DNA from: Symbiobacterium thermophilum
GTDB taxonomy: Bacteria; Bacillota; Sulfobacillia; DYFQ01
Assembly: GCA_020725105.1 (NCBI GenBank)
Contig: DYFQ01000028.1
Location: 1 to 39,862 of the forward strand
Reading direction: 5' to 3'
Length of the DNA stretch: 39,862 nucleotides
Every line of letters starts with the position of its first letter. Positions within the stretch are counted from its first letter, which is position 1. The translations under genes and the position numbers were made by a program. The notes below the pieces were generated by a model. The model did not search any database and was not told where the DNA came from. It saw nothing but the letters and a program-made list of their open reading frames with translations. This document shows positions 7,374 through 15,266 of this stretch, piece after piece.

Positions 7374-7391
7374 AGTAGGGGAGGGCACGCG

Positions 7392-10300
7392 ATGGACCCC
7401 CTCGAGGTCGAACTCCGCACCAGGTTCCAGGACCGCTGCCGGTTTGACCATACCGAGCGGCTGCTTTATTCCCACGACGTGGCCTCGCTGCCCGAGGCCG
7501 TGGCCCGGCTGGTGCGCCACGTGGCCCGGGCGGTGGTGCAGCCGGAGAACGCCGAGGAGGTTGCCGCCCTGGCGCGCCTTTCGGCCGTCCACGGCGCGGC
7601 CCTGGTGCCCCGGGGCGCGGGCACTTCCGGCTACGGCGGCGCGCTCCCGGCCCGCGACAGCATCGTGGTGGACTTCACCCGGATGAGCCGGGTGCTGGGC
7701 GTCGACCCCGGGGCCATGACGGCCACGGTGGAGCCCGGGGTGGTCTGGACCAACCTGGAGGCGGTCCTGGGCGGGCACGAGCTGGCCCTGCGGCTATACC
7801 CCACCAGCGCCCCCGGGTCCACCGTGGGCGGCTGGGTGGCCGGTGGGGGGGCCGGCATCGGCAGTTACGAGTACGGCACCATTCTCGACAACGTGGTCGA
7901 GGTGGAGGCCGTCCTGCCTTCGGGTCAGGCGCGCCGGTTCGACGGCGAGGACCTGCGGCTGGTGGCGGGGCTGGGCGGCAGCACCGGCTTCATCACGCGG
8001 GTGACCCTCAGGGTTCGGCCCAAGGACCGGGACGTTCCGGTGCTGGCCGCGCTGCCCGACGTCGGCGCCGTGCAGCGGCTCCTGGAAGGTCTGGCCGACC
8101 GGCGCGTACCCCTGTGGCACGTGAGCTTCCACTCCTGCGAGTACACGGCCCGCAGCCAGACGGCGGCGGGCACCGACCATCTGCCGGCCGACCGGCCGCT
8201 GGTAATGGTGGTCTATCCGGCGAGCCGCACGGCTGAAGTGGAGCCGGCCCTGCTGGAGGCCATCGCCGCGCAGGGTGGCGAGGTCCTCCCGGAGACGCTC
8301 GCGGCCGAGCACTGGGCCGAGCGGTACTACCCCATGCGGCTCAAACGCCTCGGCCCCTCGCTCATTCCCAGCGAGGCCGTGGTGCCCACCGCCAACCTGG
8401 AGGCGGTGCTCAAAGACATCGGGGCCGCCGTCCCCGGCCTGGCCCTGGAGGGCCAGATGATCGGCCGGCGGGAGGCCGCGCTACTGGGCTTTCTGGTGGG
8501 CGACGAGCGGACGCTGGCCTTCACCCTGGGCTACGCCAAGTCCCTGCTGGTGCTGGACATCGCCCGCAAGCACGGCGGCCGGCCCTACGCCGCGGGGCTG
8601 TTTTTCACCGCCGACGCCGCCCAGGTGCTGGGTCCGGAGCCCCTGGCCCGGGCCCAGGCCTTCAAGCGGCGGGTGGACCCCGGCGGCCGGTTCAACCCGG
8701 GCAAGGTCTTCCCGGGGCAGGACCCCACGCTACGGCGGGCCATGGGCCTGGCCAGGGTCGGGCGCCCCGTGGCCGGCCTGGTGGAGAAGCTCCTCCCCAA
8801 GAACGGTGGGCGCCCCGCCGACGAGGACCCGCTGGCGGCCGGGAAGAAGGGCCAGTTGCCGGCGGACCTCACCTACCACGCCTTTGCCTGTGCCCAGTGC
8901 GGCTACTGCAGAAACGTCTGCACGCTGTTCACCGGCCGGGGCGGCTGGGAGAGCGCGTCGCCCCGGGGCAAGTGGTACGCGCTCCGGGAGTACGTGCGGG
9001 GCCGGCTGCCCCTCACCGGGGAGCTGGTGGAGACGTTTCTCCTCTGCACCACCTGCAAGCGGTGCAACGACGTCTGCCAGGTGGGCATCCCCATCCAGGA
9101 ACTCTGGGACAAGCTCCGCGGCGTGCTGGTGCAGGGCAAGGGCTTCCCTACCTTCCCGCCGTTCGAGATGATGGCGGCGTCGTTTGCCCTGGAGGGCAAC
9201 ATCTGGGCCGCCCACCGCAGGGACCGCGACGCCTGGCTGCCCGAGGACGTGGAACCCAGAGACGCGGCGCCCATCGGCTACTGGGCCGGCTGCACCGCGT
9301 CGTACCTGGAGTCCGACATCGCCAGAAACGCCGTCAGGATCCTGCGGGACGGCGGGATGGACTTCGCCTACATGCGCCAGGACGAGTGGTGCTGTGGGGT
9401 ACCCTTCCTGGTCTCGGGGAAGTGGGACGTGTTCGAGAAGGCGCTCCGCCACAACGTGGGCGAGATCAACCGCCGCGGCATCGAGACCCTGGTGGTCTCC
9501 TGTCCCGGCTGCTGGGTTTCGCTGGAGCACTACTACCGCGAGTGGGCGGAGCGGCTGGGCCTCGAGTGGAACGTGAAGGTCCGCCACATCACCGAGGTGG
9601 CGGCGGACCTGGTGCGCGAGGGCAAGCTCGAGTTCAAGCAACCGGTCAACGCCAGGGTGACCTGGCACGACCCCTGCCACATCGGCCGCCACGGGGGCAT
9701 CTACGAGCCACCCCGCCAGGTCATCCAGGCCATTCCCGGCGTGGAGTTCGTGGAGATGGCCCACAACCGGGCCGACGGCCTCTGCTGCGGCAGCGTGCTG
9801 ACGCGGGTTGGCGAGCCGGACACCTCCGACGCCATCGCCTCGGCCCGGCTGGCCGAGGCTGAGGAGGTGGGGGCGGACCTGGTGGCCACCACCTGCCCCT
9901 GCTGCGAGTTCCAGCTGCGGGTCGGTGGCCGGGCCGTGGGCAGGGAAGTCCCCGTCGTCGACTTCGCCACCCTGGTGGCGCGGGCCCTGGGCTACCCGGC
10001 CGAGGATCCCACCGAGGCCGTCCACCGGATGTGGGCCGTCTTCGACCGGGCCATCCAGCTGATGACGGTCGAGGGCATGGCCTGGATGATGGAGCAACTC
10101 ATGCCGGAGATGATAGGCCGGCTTCCCGGGGCCATGAACGCCGGCATGGGGGCCATGCGGCGGCTGCCCAGGGGTGTGCAGGACGGCCTGTTCGGCATGA
10201 TGGAAAGCCTGCTGCCAGCCATGATGCCGAAGCTCATGGACCAGATGCTGCCCAAGCTCTTGCCCGACGTGGTGGCGCTGATGGAGGCGGAGATCCCCGA

Positions 10301-10451
10301 CATGCCGCCCGCCATGCGGGAACTGATGCCCCGCATGATGCCGCGGATCATGAAGGCGCTCTTGCCCCGGATGCTGCCCGAGGTGCTGCCCAGGATCAAG
10401 CCGCGCATGATGCAACTCATGAAGGAGCACGTGCGCAGCCGGGCCGGCTGA
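7392..10451 (+). CDS. FAD-linked oxidase / Fe-S (CCG-domain) fusion protein with Met-rich tail
   Basis: This 1019-residue protein joins a GlcD-like FAD oxidase to a GlpC-like iron-sulfur protein, as in many 2-hydroxyacid (lactate, glycolate) dehydrogenases. The FAD-binding PCMH domain spans about residues 25-225 (LVPRGAGTSGYGGA, TVGGWVAGGGAGIGSYEYG), then the oxidase C-terminal domain to about 450 (DPGGRFNPGKVFPG). Two 4Fe-4S motifs follow, CAQCGYCRNVC from Cys500 and CTTCKRCNDVC from Cys552. Two cysteine-rich CCG domains come next (WCCGVP, SCPGCW; DPCH, LCCGS, CPCCEF). The last 130 residues are a Met/Pro/Leu-rich tail with 26 Met. The ATG at 7392 has GGGGAGGG upstream and is preferred over an in-frame GTG 33 bases earlier, which lies inside the CRP-like palindrome. 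The substrate is unknown. Confidence 0.9.
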   Translation: MDPLEVELRTRFQDRCRFDHTERLLYSHDVASLPEAVARLVRHVARAVVQPENAEEVAALARLSAVHGAALVPRGAGTSGYGGALPARDSIVVDFTRMSRVLGVDPGAMTATVEPGVVWTNLEAVLGGHELALRLYPTSAPGSTVGGWVAGGGAGIGSYEYGTILDNVVEVEAVLPSGQARRFDGEDLRLVAGLGGSTGFITRVTLRVRPKDRDVPVLAALPDVGAVQRLLEGLADRRVPLWHVSFHSCEYTARSQTAAGTDHLPADRPLVMVVYPASRTAEVEPALLEAIAAQGGEVLPETLAAEHWAERYYPMRLKRLGPSLIPSEAVVPTANLEAVLKDIGAAVPGLALEGQMIGRREAALLGFLVGDERTLAFTLGYAKSLLVLDIARKHGGRPYAAGLFFTADAAQVLGPEPLARAQAFKRRVDPGGRFNPGKVFPGQDPTLRRAMGLARVGRPVAGLVEKLLPKNGGRPADEDPLAAGKKGQLPADLTYHAFACAQCGYCRNVCTLFTGRGGWESASPRGKWYALREYVRGRLPLTGELVETFLLCTTCKRCNDVCQVGIPIQELWDKLRGVLVQGKGFPTFPPFEMMAASFALEGNIWAAHRRDRDAWLPEDVEPRDAAPIGYWAGCTASYLESDIARNAVRILRDGGMDFAYMRQDEWCCGVPFLVSGKWDVFEKALRHNVGEINRRGIETLVVSCPGCWVSLEHYYREWAERLGLEWNVKVRHITEVAADLVREGKLEFKQPVNARVTWHDPCHIGRHGGIYEPPRQVIQAIPGVEFVEMAHNRADGLCCGSVLTRVGEPDTSDAIASARLAEAEEVGADLVATTCPCCEFQLRVGGRAVGREVPVVDFATLVARALGYPAEDPTEAVHRMWAVFDRAIQLMTVEGMAWMMEQLMPEMIGRLPGAMNAGMGAMRRLPRGVQDGLFGMMESLLPAMMPKLMDQMLPKLLPDVVALMEAEIPDMPPAMRELMPRMMPRIMKALLPRMLPEVLPRIKPRMMQLMKEHVRSRAG

Positions 10452-10521
10452 CCTCGCCGGAGGGTGCCGGGAGGCCGGTAGGGACCGGCCGGTCTGACCC
10501 CCGGGTGTCCAGACAGGGAGG

Positions 10522-10560
10522 GTGCCGCCAGCCGGTGGCGAAAGCCAGGGCTGGCGGCAC
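10522..10560 (+). other. Long GAAA-capped hairpin between oxidase and radical SAM genes
   Basis: GTGCCGCCAGCC (10522-10533) pairs perfectly with 10549-10560 over 12 bases, and inside the loop TGGC-GAAA-GCCA (10536-10547) pairs again with a GNRA tetraloop. The result is a 16-bp rod with one small internal loop, about 30 bases before the next start codon. No T run follows. It could limit read-through, protect an mRNA end after processing, or act on the next gene's translation. Confidence 0.5.
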
Positions 10561-10588
10561 GAACTTCTGGCCCCCGGGAGGGCTGGCC

Positions 10589-12091
10589 ATGGCCTCACCC
10601 TGCGAGCGGCGGTTGCGGATCCTCCTGGTCAAGCCGGACATCTCGGCGGGCAGCATCGGCTTCACCAGCCTGGCCCGGGTACCTCCCCTGGAGTTGTTGA
10701 TGGTGGCGGCATCGGTGCCCGGGCACGAGTGCCGGGTCCTGGACCTCCGCCTGGAACCCGACGCCGCCTTCGAACGGGCGCTGGCCGACTTCGCGCCGGA
10801 CGTGGTGGGGGTCACCGCCTACAGCGCCGAGGCGGAGGCGGCGAAGGCGCTGTGCCGCCGGGCCCGGGCCGCGCGGCCCGGGACCACCGTGGTGGTGGGC
10901 GGGCACCACGCCACCATGGCGCCGGAAGACCTGCTGGCCGAGGCGGCCGTCGACGTGCTGGTGCTGGGCGAAGGGGAGGCGACCTTCCCGGAACTCGTGA
11001 GCGCCCTCGCCGCCGGCGGGGACCTCGGCCGGGTGGCCGGCCTCGCCTTCCGGCGCGACGGCGAGGCCGTGTTCACCGGGCCCCGCCCCCTCATCGCCGA
11101 CCTCGACCGGCTGCCCATGCCCGACTGGAGCCTGGTGGCTCGTTACCAGCCCCACTACTTTCTCAGCGTGATGGGGGCGGTGGGCACGGTGGAGACCTCG
11201 CGGGGCTGCCCGTACGACTGCAGCTTCTGCTCGGTCTGGGTCTTCTACAACCGGCGCTACCGCAAGAAGAGCCCCTCGCGGGTCATGGCCGAACTCGACC
11301 GCCTGCCCGACGGCATCGACGTGGTCGGGTTCGTGGACGACGAGTTCTGGGTGGACGCGGATCGGGCCCTGGAGCTGGCGGGGCTGATCGCCGCCCGCCC
11401 GGCGGGGTGGCGGGGGAGGCGGTGGAAGTTCTGGGCCCAGGTCCGGGCCGACGACATAGTCCGGCGCCCGGAACTGGTCAGCCGCTGGGCGGCAGCGGGG
11501 CTCAAGGTGCTCCTGCTCGGGATCGAGTCGTGCAAGGAGTCCGAGTTGCGAGACCTGTACCACAAGCGGAGCAGCCTCGCGGCGGCCGTCGAGGCGCTGG
11601 GGATCATGGAACGGTCGGGCGTCGAAGCGTGGGGCTGCTTCATCGTGAACCCCGAATGGGAGGAGCCGGACTTTGCCGAACTCTCGAGTTTCGTCCGGCG
11701 GCACAACATCGCCTTTCCCCAGTTCACGGTCCTCACCCCGCTGCCCGGCACGCGGCTCATCAAGAACCTGGTCTCCAGCGGCAGGCTGGACCTGAGCCGC
11801 TACCAGTACCAGCTGCTTGACTTTCTCCATGCCGTCACCGAGACCAGGTTGCCCCTTCGGCGGTTTTACGAACTCCTGGCGGAACTGTACGAGAAGACCT
11901 CCATGGCGGCTAACCTGAACGTCTACCGCCGCGCCGTGAGAAACGGCGTCATCTCCCGCGACTGGCTGCGGAGCGAGATGGGGCGGCGGGTAACGGGTCT
12001 GTTGAACCAGTTGAAGGACGCCGAGGCCTATCTCAAGCTCCACCGGCTGGCAGGCTGGCCCCGCTCGGAAGGGGAGCCGGTGGGCGCGTGA
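10589..12091 (+). CDS. B12-binding-domain radical SAM protein
   Basis: The 500-residue protein has an N-terminal cobalamin-binding-type Rossmann domain (about residues 5-150, ending VVVGGHHATMAPEDLL and VDVLVLGEGEATFPELV) and then a radical SAM domain with the cluster motif CPYDCSFC (CxxxCxxC) at about residue 208. It resembles BchE/HpnJ-type or generic B12-radical SAM methyltransferases and cyclases. These use S-adenosylmethionine cleavage to modify unactivated carbons; the substrate cannot be deduced. The ATG at 10589 has GGGAGG a few bases upstream. The frame stays open far upstream, but that part overlaps the oxidase gene out of frame and is not real. It is followed closely by the threonine dehydratase-like gene. 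Confidence 0.88.
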   Translation: MASPCERRLRILLVKPDISAGSIGFTSLARVPPLELLMVAASVPGHECRVLDLRLEPDAAFERALADFAPDVVGVTAYSAEAEAAKALCRRARAARPGTTVVVGGHHATMAPEDLLAEAAVDVLVLGEGEATFPELVSALAAGGDLGRVAGLAFRRDGEAVFTGPRPLIADLDRLPMPDWSLVARYQPHYFLSVMGAVGTVETSRGCPYDCSFCSVWVFYNRRYRKKSPSRVMAELDRLPDGIDVVGFVDDEFWVDADRALELAGLIAARPAGWRGRRWKFWAQVRADDIVRRPELVSRWAAAGLKVLLLGIESCKESELRDLYHKRSSLAAAVEALGIMERSGVEAWGCFIVNPEWEEPDFAELSSFVRRHNIAFPQFTVLTPLPGTRLIKNLVSSGRLDLSRYQYQLLDFLHAVTETRLPLRRFYELLAELYEKTSMAANLNVYRRAVRNGVISRDWLRSEMGRRVTGLLNQLKDAEAYLKLHRLAGWPRSEGEPVGA

Positions 12092-12110
12092 ACTTGCCGG
12101 GGGGTCGGGG

Positions 12111-13082
12111 GTGAAGCAGATTCTCTCCGCAGCTGACGTCGTGGCGGCCGGCCGGCGCATCGCCGGCCGGGTGGTGCGGACCCCGGTGGTCTGTCCCGAG
12201 GCCCTGTCGGAAAGAGCAGGCGCCAGGGTCTGGTTGAAGCTGGAGAACTTCCAGCTGACGGGCGCCTTCAAGTTCCGCGGCGCCCTCAATTGCGTGCTGA
12301 AGCTGGTCTCGGAACCCCGTCCGGACGGCCTGCGCCTGATCACGGCCTCCAGCGGCAACCACGCCCTGGGCATGTCGCTGGCAGGCCGGTTGTGCGGGGT
12401 CCCGGTGACGGTGGTCATGCCCGAGGGCGCGCCCCGGGTAAAGCAGGAAAAGGCCAGGGCCTACGGCGCGGAGGTAGTGCTCCACGGTGAGGTCTACGAC
12501 GACGCCCAGGCCCACGCCGCCCGGCTGGCCGAGGCCACCGGCGCCGTCTACGTCCCCAGCTTCAACCACCCCGACATCATGGCCGGCCAGGGTACCATCG
12601 GACTGGAACTCATGCGGGACCTGCCGGACCTCGACGCGGTGGTCTTCCCCATCGGCGGCGGCGGGCTGGCCGCCGGCCTCGCGGTGGTGTTCCGGACCTT
12701 GCTGCCTCGCGTGCGACTGGTCGGCGTCCAGGCCGAGGGAGCGGCGGCCATGAGGGCGTCGCTGGAGGCCGGGCGGCCGGTGGAACTCGACGCCGTTCGG
12801 ACGATCGCCGACGGCATCGCCGTGCGCCGGCCCGGCGAGTTGAACTTCGCGGTGGTCAAGGACCTGCTGGACGAGGTGGTCACCGTCTCCGACGAGGAGA
12901 TCCGCCAGGCCATGGGCGCCCTGGTCAAGGACGCGTCCGTGGTTGGGGAGCCGGCCGGGGCGGCGGCGCCGGCCGCCCTCCTCGCCGGGCGGGTGCCGGT
13001 CCGACCGGGCGCGACGGTGGCGGCCGTGATTTCCGGGGGTAACGTGGACGCCCACCTGCTGGCTGAGGTGCTGGCCGGCTGA
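12111..13082 (+). CDS. Threonine/serine dehydratase-like PLP enzyme (fold type II)
   Basis: This 323-residue enzyme belongs to the family that deaminates threonine or serine to 2-oxobutyrate or pyruvate. The PLP lysine is Lys54 in LTGAFKFRGA; the phosphate-binding SSGNHALG is at about 82-89 and the glycine loop IGGGGLAAG at about 180. There is no C-terminal regulatory ACT domain, so it is of the short catabolic type; a serine racemase or hydroxyaspartate dehydratase cannot be excluded. The GTG start lies 20 bases after the radical SAM stop, with a G-rich ribosome site, so the two genes are likely co-transcribed. A second enzyme of the same superfamily is encoded at 20424-21458. Confidence 0.9.
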   Translation: MKQILSAADVVAAGRRIAGRVVRTPVVCPEALSERAGARVWLKLENFQLTGAFKFRGALNCVLKLVSEPRPDGLRLITASSGNHALGMSLAGRLCGVPVTVVMPEGAPRVKQEKARAYGAEVVLHGEVYDDAQAHAARLAEATGAVYVPSFNHPDIMAGQGTIGLELMRDLPDLDAVVFPIGGGGLAAGLAVVFRTLLPRVRLVGVQAEGAAAMRASLEAGRPVELDAVRTIADGIAVRRPGELNFAVVKDLLDEVVTVSDEEIRQAMGALVKDASVVGEPAGAAAPAALLAGRVPVRPGATVAAVISGGNVDAHLLAEVLAG

Positions 13083-13650
13083 GGGCGGCGACCGGGTGCG
13101 CGGCCGGCCGGCCCAGCTGAATTCGACCGCTCTCCGGCGGCTTCGATGGCAGGAATTCCCGGGGTCGGGTGAAGAACTACTTTACGGGCGGGGCCGTGGC
13201 ACGGTGGGAGCTCCGCCCCGCGCTTGCTGTTTTGCCTCGGCCGGCGAAGGAGGTGAACCCTGGCGCGGCCGACGGGGAGAGCGGAGACTGTTGTGTGCTG
13301 ACTGGCTGGGACTGGGTGGAAGCTTGGTGTACGGAAACCCCAAATGCGGGGTTGGGGTGGTGTCCGCGTTCGTGCCGTCCTTTGGGCTTCTGCGGCCCGA
13401 CCGGGTCCTCGAGCTTGCGGGTTCTTCCGCCGTGCTCTGCCGGGGCGGCGGTGGGGGTGGGCTGCTTCTGGTGGTCGCGCGGCGTTGTCCGTGTGCCCGG
13501 GGCTGGCGCCCTCCGTGGATGCCCCTGGTGGGCAAGACGCTCCCGTGACAGATCCTTCTCCCGCGGGGACTGCGGGCAAGCTCGCTCGGCCCGGTGGGGC
13601 AGATGAATGCAGCCAGTGGGTTGCAGAGATGCTCACGGGGCAGCGCCGGT
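13083..13650. other. 570-base gap without a convincing gene
   Basis: ORFs exist in several frames, but none has family-like sequence. The stretch carries an unusually perfect Shine-Dalgarno sequence, AAGGAGGTGA at 13247-13256, that leads into no visible gene: the first codons behind it run CTG to a TGA after 13 codons. A 6-bp hairpin AACCCC/GGGGTT (13336-13353) is followed by a G-rich tract. A short leader peptide, a decayed gene or an unrecognised RNA are all possible. Confidence 0.4.
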
Positions 13651-14436
13651 TCAAAAGAACTCGTCCAGCAGTTGATAAAACTCCACTCTCGCCCGGTCCG
13701 GGTGGGCGATGCCATAGGCCTCAAAAAAGGGCCCGACCCACTGGGGGCCGAAGTTGCGGCTGATGCTTCTGCTGGCGAGGGCCAGGTCTCGGTAGCGATC
13801 CGCGACTCCGGCACTGCCCAGATCGACGAAGCCGCTGATCGTGTCCTCCATGATTATTACGTTGGGCAGGCAGTAGTCTCCATGGGTGAACACCAGGTCC
13901 TCGGTGGCAGGTCGTGCCCGGACGAGTTCCTCGAACACCTCCGCTGCAGTCTGGCCCCTGCGGCCCTCGTCGAAATCATCCTCGTCCACCAGCCCGTCCA
14001 CCATGTGCTGGTGCGCGAGGGCCACCTGCACATCGAGCCTGGCGTCGAAGGGGCACGTGTCGATCGGCACCGCATGGATCAACCTGAGGCCTTCGGCGAG
14101 CAGTGAAACCAACAAGGGCAGCTTATGCCCGAAGGAAGGATCGCACGCGGGCAAGCCCGGGACCCCGGTGGTCAGCAAGTACTGGTATCCATCGTCTTCC
14201 ACATACCGGACCACTCTGGGGACGGGGATCCTGCCCTGCAACCACTCGAGCCGGTCTCGCTCCCCCCTCAGATCCAGCCCGGTCACGGGTCGGGGGACCT
14301 TCAGGTAAAGGGGTGGTGTGGCACCCGGCCCGACCAACCGGAACACCCGTGAAGCAGACTGCCCGAGGGTCACCCGCTCCCAGGTGAACCCGTCCGCCAG
14401 ATCTCTCAGTTCGGGAGGCAGGACCAGAGAACTCAT
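13651..14436 (-). CDS. APH(3')-type aminoglycoside phosphotransferase family protein
   Basis: The 261-residue product has the size and motif order of APH(3') kinases, which inactivate kanamycin-type antibiotics by phosphorylation. Lys46 in LYLKV is the ATP-binding lysine; HGDYCLPN at 185-192 holds catalytic Asp187 and Asn192; and FVDLGSAGVADRYRDLAL supplies the metal ligand Asp205. The last residues, YQLLDEFF, match the conserved C-terminus of this family. The ATG at 14436 with GGGGTGA upstream is preferred over an open extension of 23 residues. It is monocistronic and divergent from the next gene. Housekeeping phosphotransferases share the fold, so resistance is plausible but not proven. Confidence 0.88.
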   Translation of the reverse strand: MSSLVLPPELRDLADGFTWERVTLGQSASRVFRLVGPGATPPLYLKVPRPVTGLDLRGERDRLEWLQGRIPVPRVVRYVEDDGYQYLLTTGVPGLPACDPSFGHKLPLLVSLLAEGLRLIHAVPIDTCPFDARLDVQVALAHQHMVDGLVDEDDFDEGRRGQTAAEVFEELVRARPATEDLVFTHGDYCLPNVIIMEDTISGFVDLGSAGVADRYRDLALASRSISRNFGPQWVGPFFEAYGIAHPDRARVEFYQLLDEFF

Positions 14437-14534
14437 TCGCGTCACCCCGCCAGGGGAGTGTTCGTCTCTGGTCCCGAGCCGTCCTGTTGGATATGGGGGT
14501 GGCACGGTAGAATTGGAGGGAACTACCAGTACGG

Positions 14535-15010
14535 GTGGAATACCACGAATTGGAGAAGCTGCCCTGGCCGAAGAGGGGGTGGGGGGGAGTGGTGCCGTAC
14601 ATTGTTCACGGCTATCGCATGTTCGCCCCCGTGCGCGTCGGTAACCTCCCTGGGTACGCCCGGGTTGATACGGGAGCCAGCCGCTCCATGATTCGCAGCT
14701 CCTTTGCCACCGGGTTCTCCTCGGTTACCGGCGGTGAGTTCAGGGGGCCCTGGGTACAGCCGAGGTGAAGCGGTGCAGGCTGCCAGTTGTTTCGCTGCTG
14801 GGTGAGGATTTCTCGGACCTGGTCGTCTATATAGAACCGGATTCGGCCGGCGACTTCGGGAGCCTGCCATTTGAAGTGATCCTCACCGCGGGCGTAAACA
14901 TCCTGTACCACAAGCCATTACATCTCGATTGTGCGAGGCAACAGCCGCCCTGCCTGGCGATAGACGGTCAACCCGTCGGAGAGGGTCGCTTCCTGGTGAC
15001 GCCAACGACT
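14535..15010 (+). pseudogene. Retropepsin-like aspartic protease gene, split by a frameshift
   Basis: Two overlapping frames together read as one clan AA aspartic protease. The first (14535-14768) gives FAPVRVGNLPGYARVDTGAS with the catalytic DTGA motif, then ends at TGA. The second (from about 14760; formal GTG start at 14765) continues with LPVVSLLGEDFSDLVVYIE and LPFEVILTAGVNILYHKPLHLD, the expected second half with its hydrophobic flap and LLG-type strand. The change is from frame 0 to frame 2 near 14755-14768. I see no slippery heptamer, so a one-base indel is likelier than programmed slippage; GTGA-coupled translation of two chains is the other option. The GTG start at 14535 has GGAGGGA upstream. 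Family-like sequence ends near 15010. Confidence 0.6.
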
Positions 15011-15209
15011 GCTGCGACTCGCGGTGAGTCAGGATCAAGGGGCCGGACCGCAGATCATGAGCCGGGTCAGCGCCAGTCCCGGACCAGCGACGATCCCAGC
15101 GAGAAGGCGGTCTGCAGAATATCCGTACGCTCTCTTGCAGGTGGGTCGCGATCAGACCGCGCAGGTCCCCACCTGGGCATGGACCACGCGTAGCCGGTCG
15201 CCGCACAGG

Positions 15210-15225
15210 CCGCACGCTAGTGCGG
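15210..15225 (+). other. Small hairpin upstream of livK
   Basis: CCGCAC-GCTA-GTGCGG forms a perfect 6-bp stem about 40 bases before the livK ATG. No clear -35/-10 pair is visible between 15011 and 15266, so the promoter of the transporter operon is not identified. Confidence 0.3.
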
Positions 15226-15266
15226 GTGGTAAGGAGTCCGAGGGATAGCAGAGGAGGAGGGCAGCG

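Noticed and set aside
5700-7778. Very long minus-strand open frame (692 codons) opposite lspA and the pseudouridine synthase
   Set aside because: It lies opposite clearly real genes, spans several of them and has no family-like sequence. It is a by-product of high GC, as is the one opposite the oxidase (8730-10598).
13096-13606. Two overlapping plus-strand frames of about 150 codons in the gap after the PLP enzyme
   Set aside because: Composition is Gly/Arg/Cys-rich without family-like patterns, and both look like chance frames; neither starts at the perfect ribosome site.
14745-14775. Programmed -1 frameshifting in the retropepsin-like gene
   Set aside because: No slippery heptamer of the X XXY YYZ type and no strong stem at the right distance were seen; an indel is simpler.
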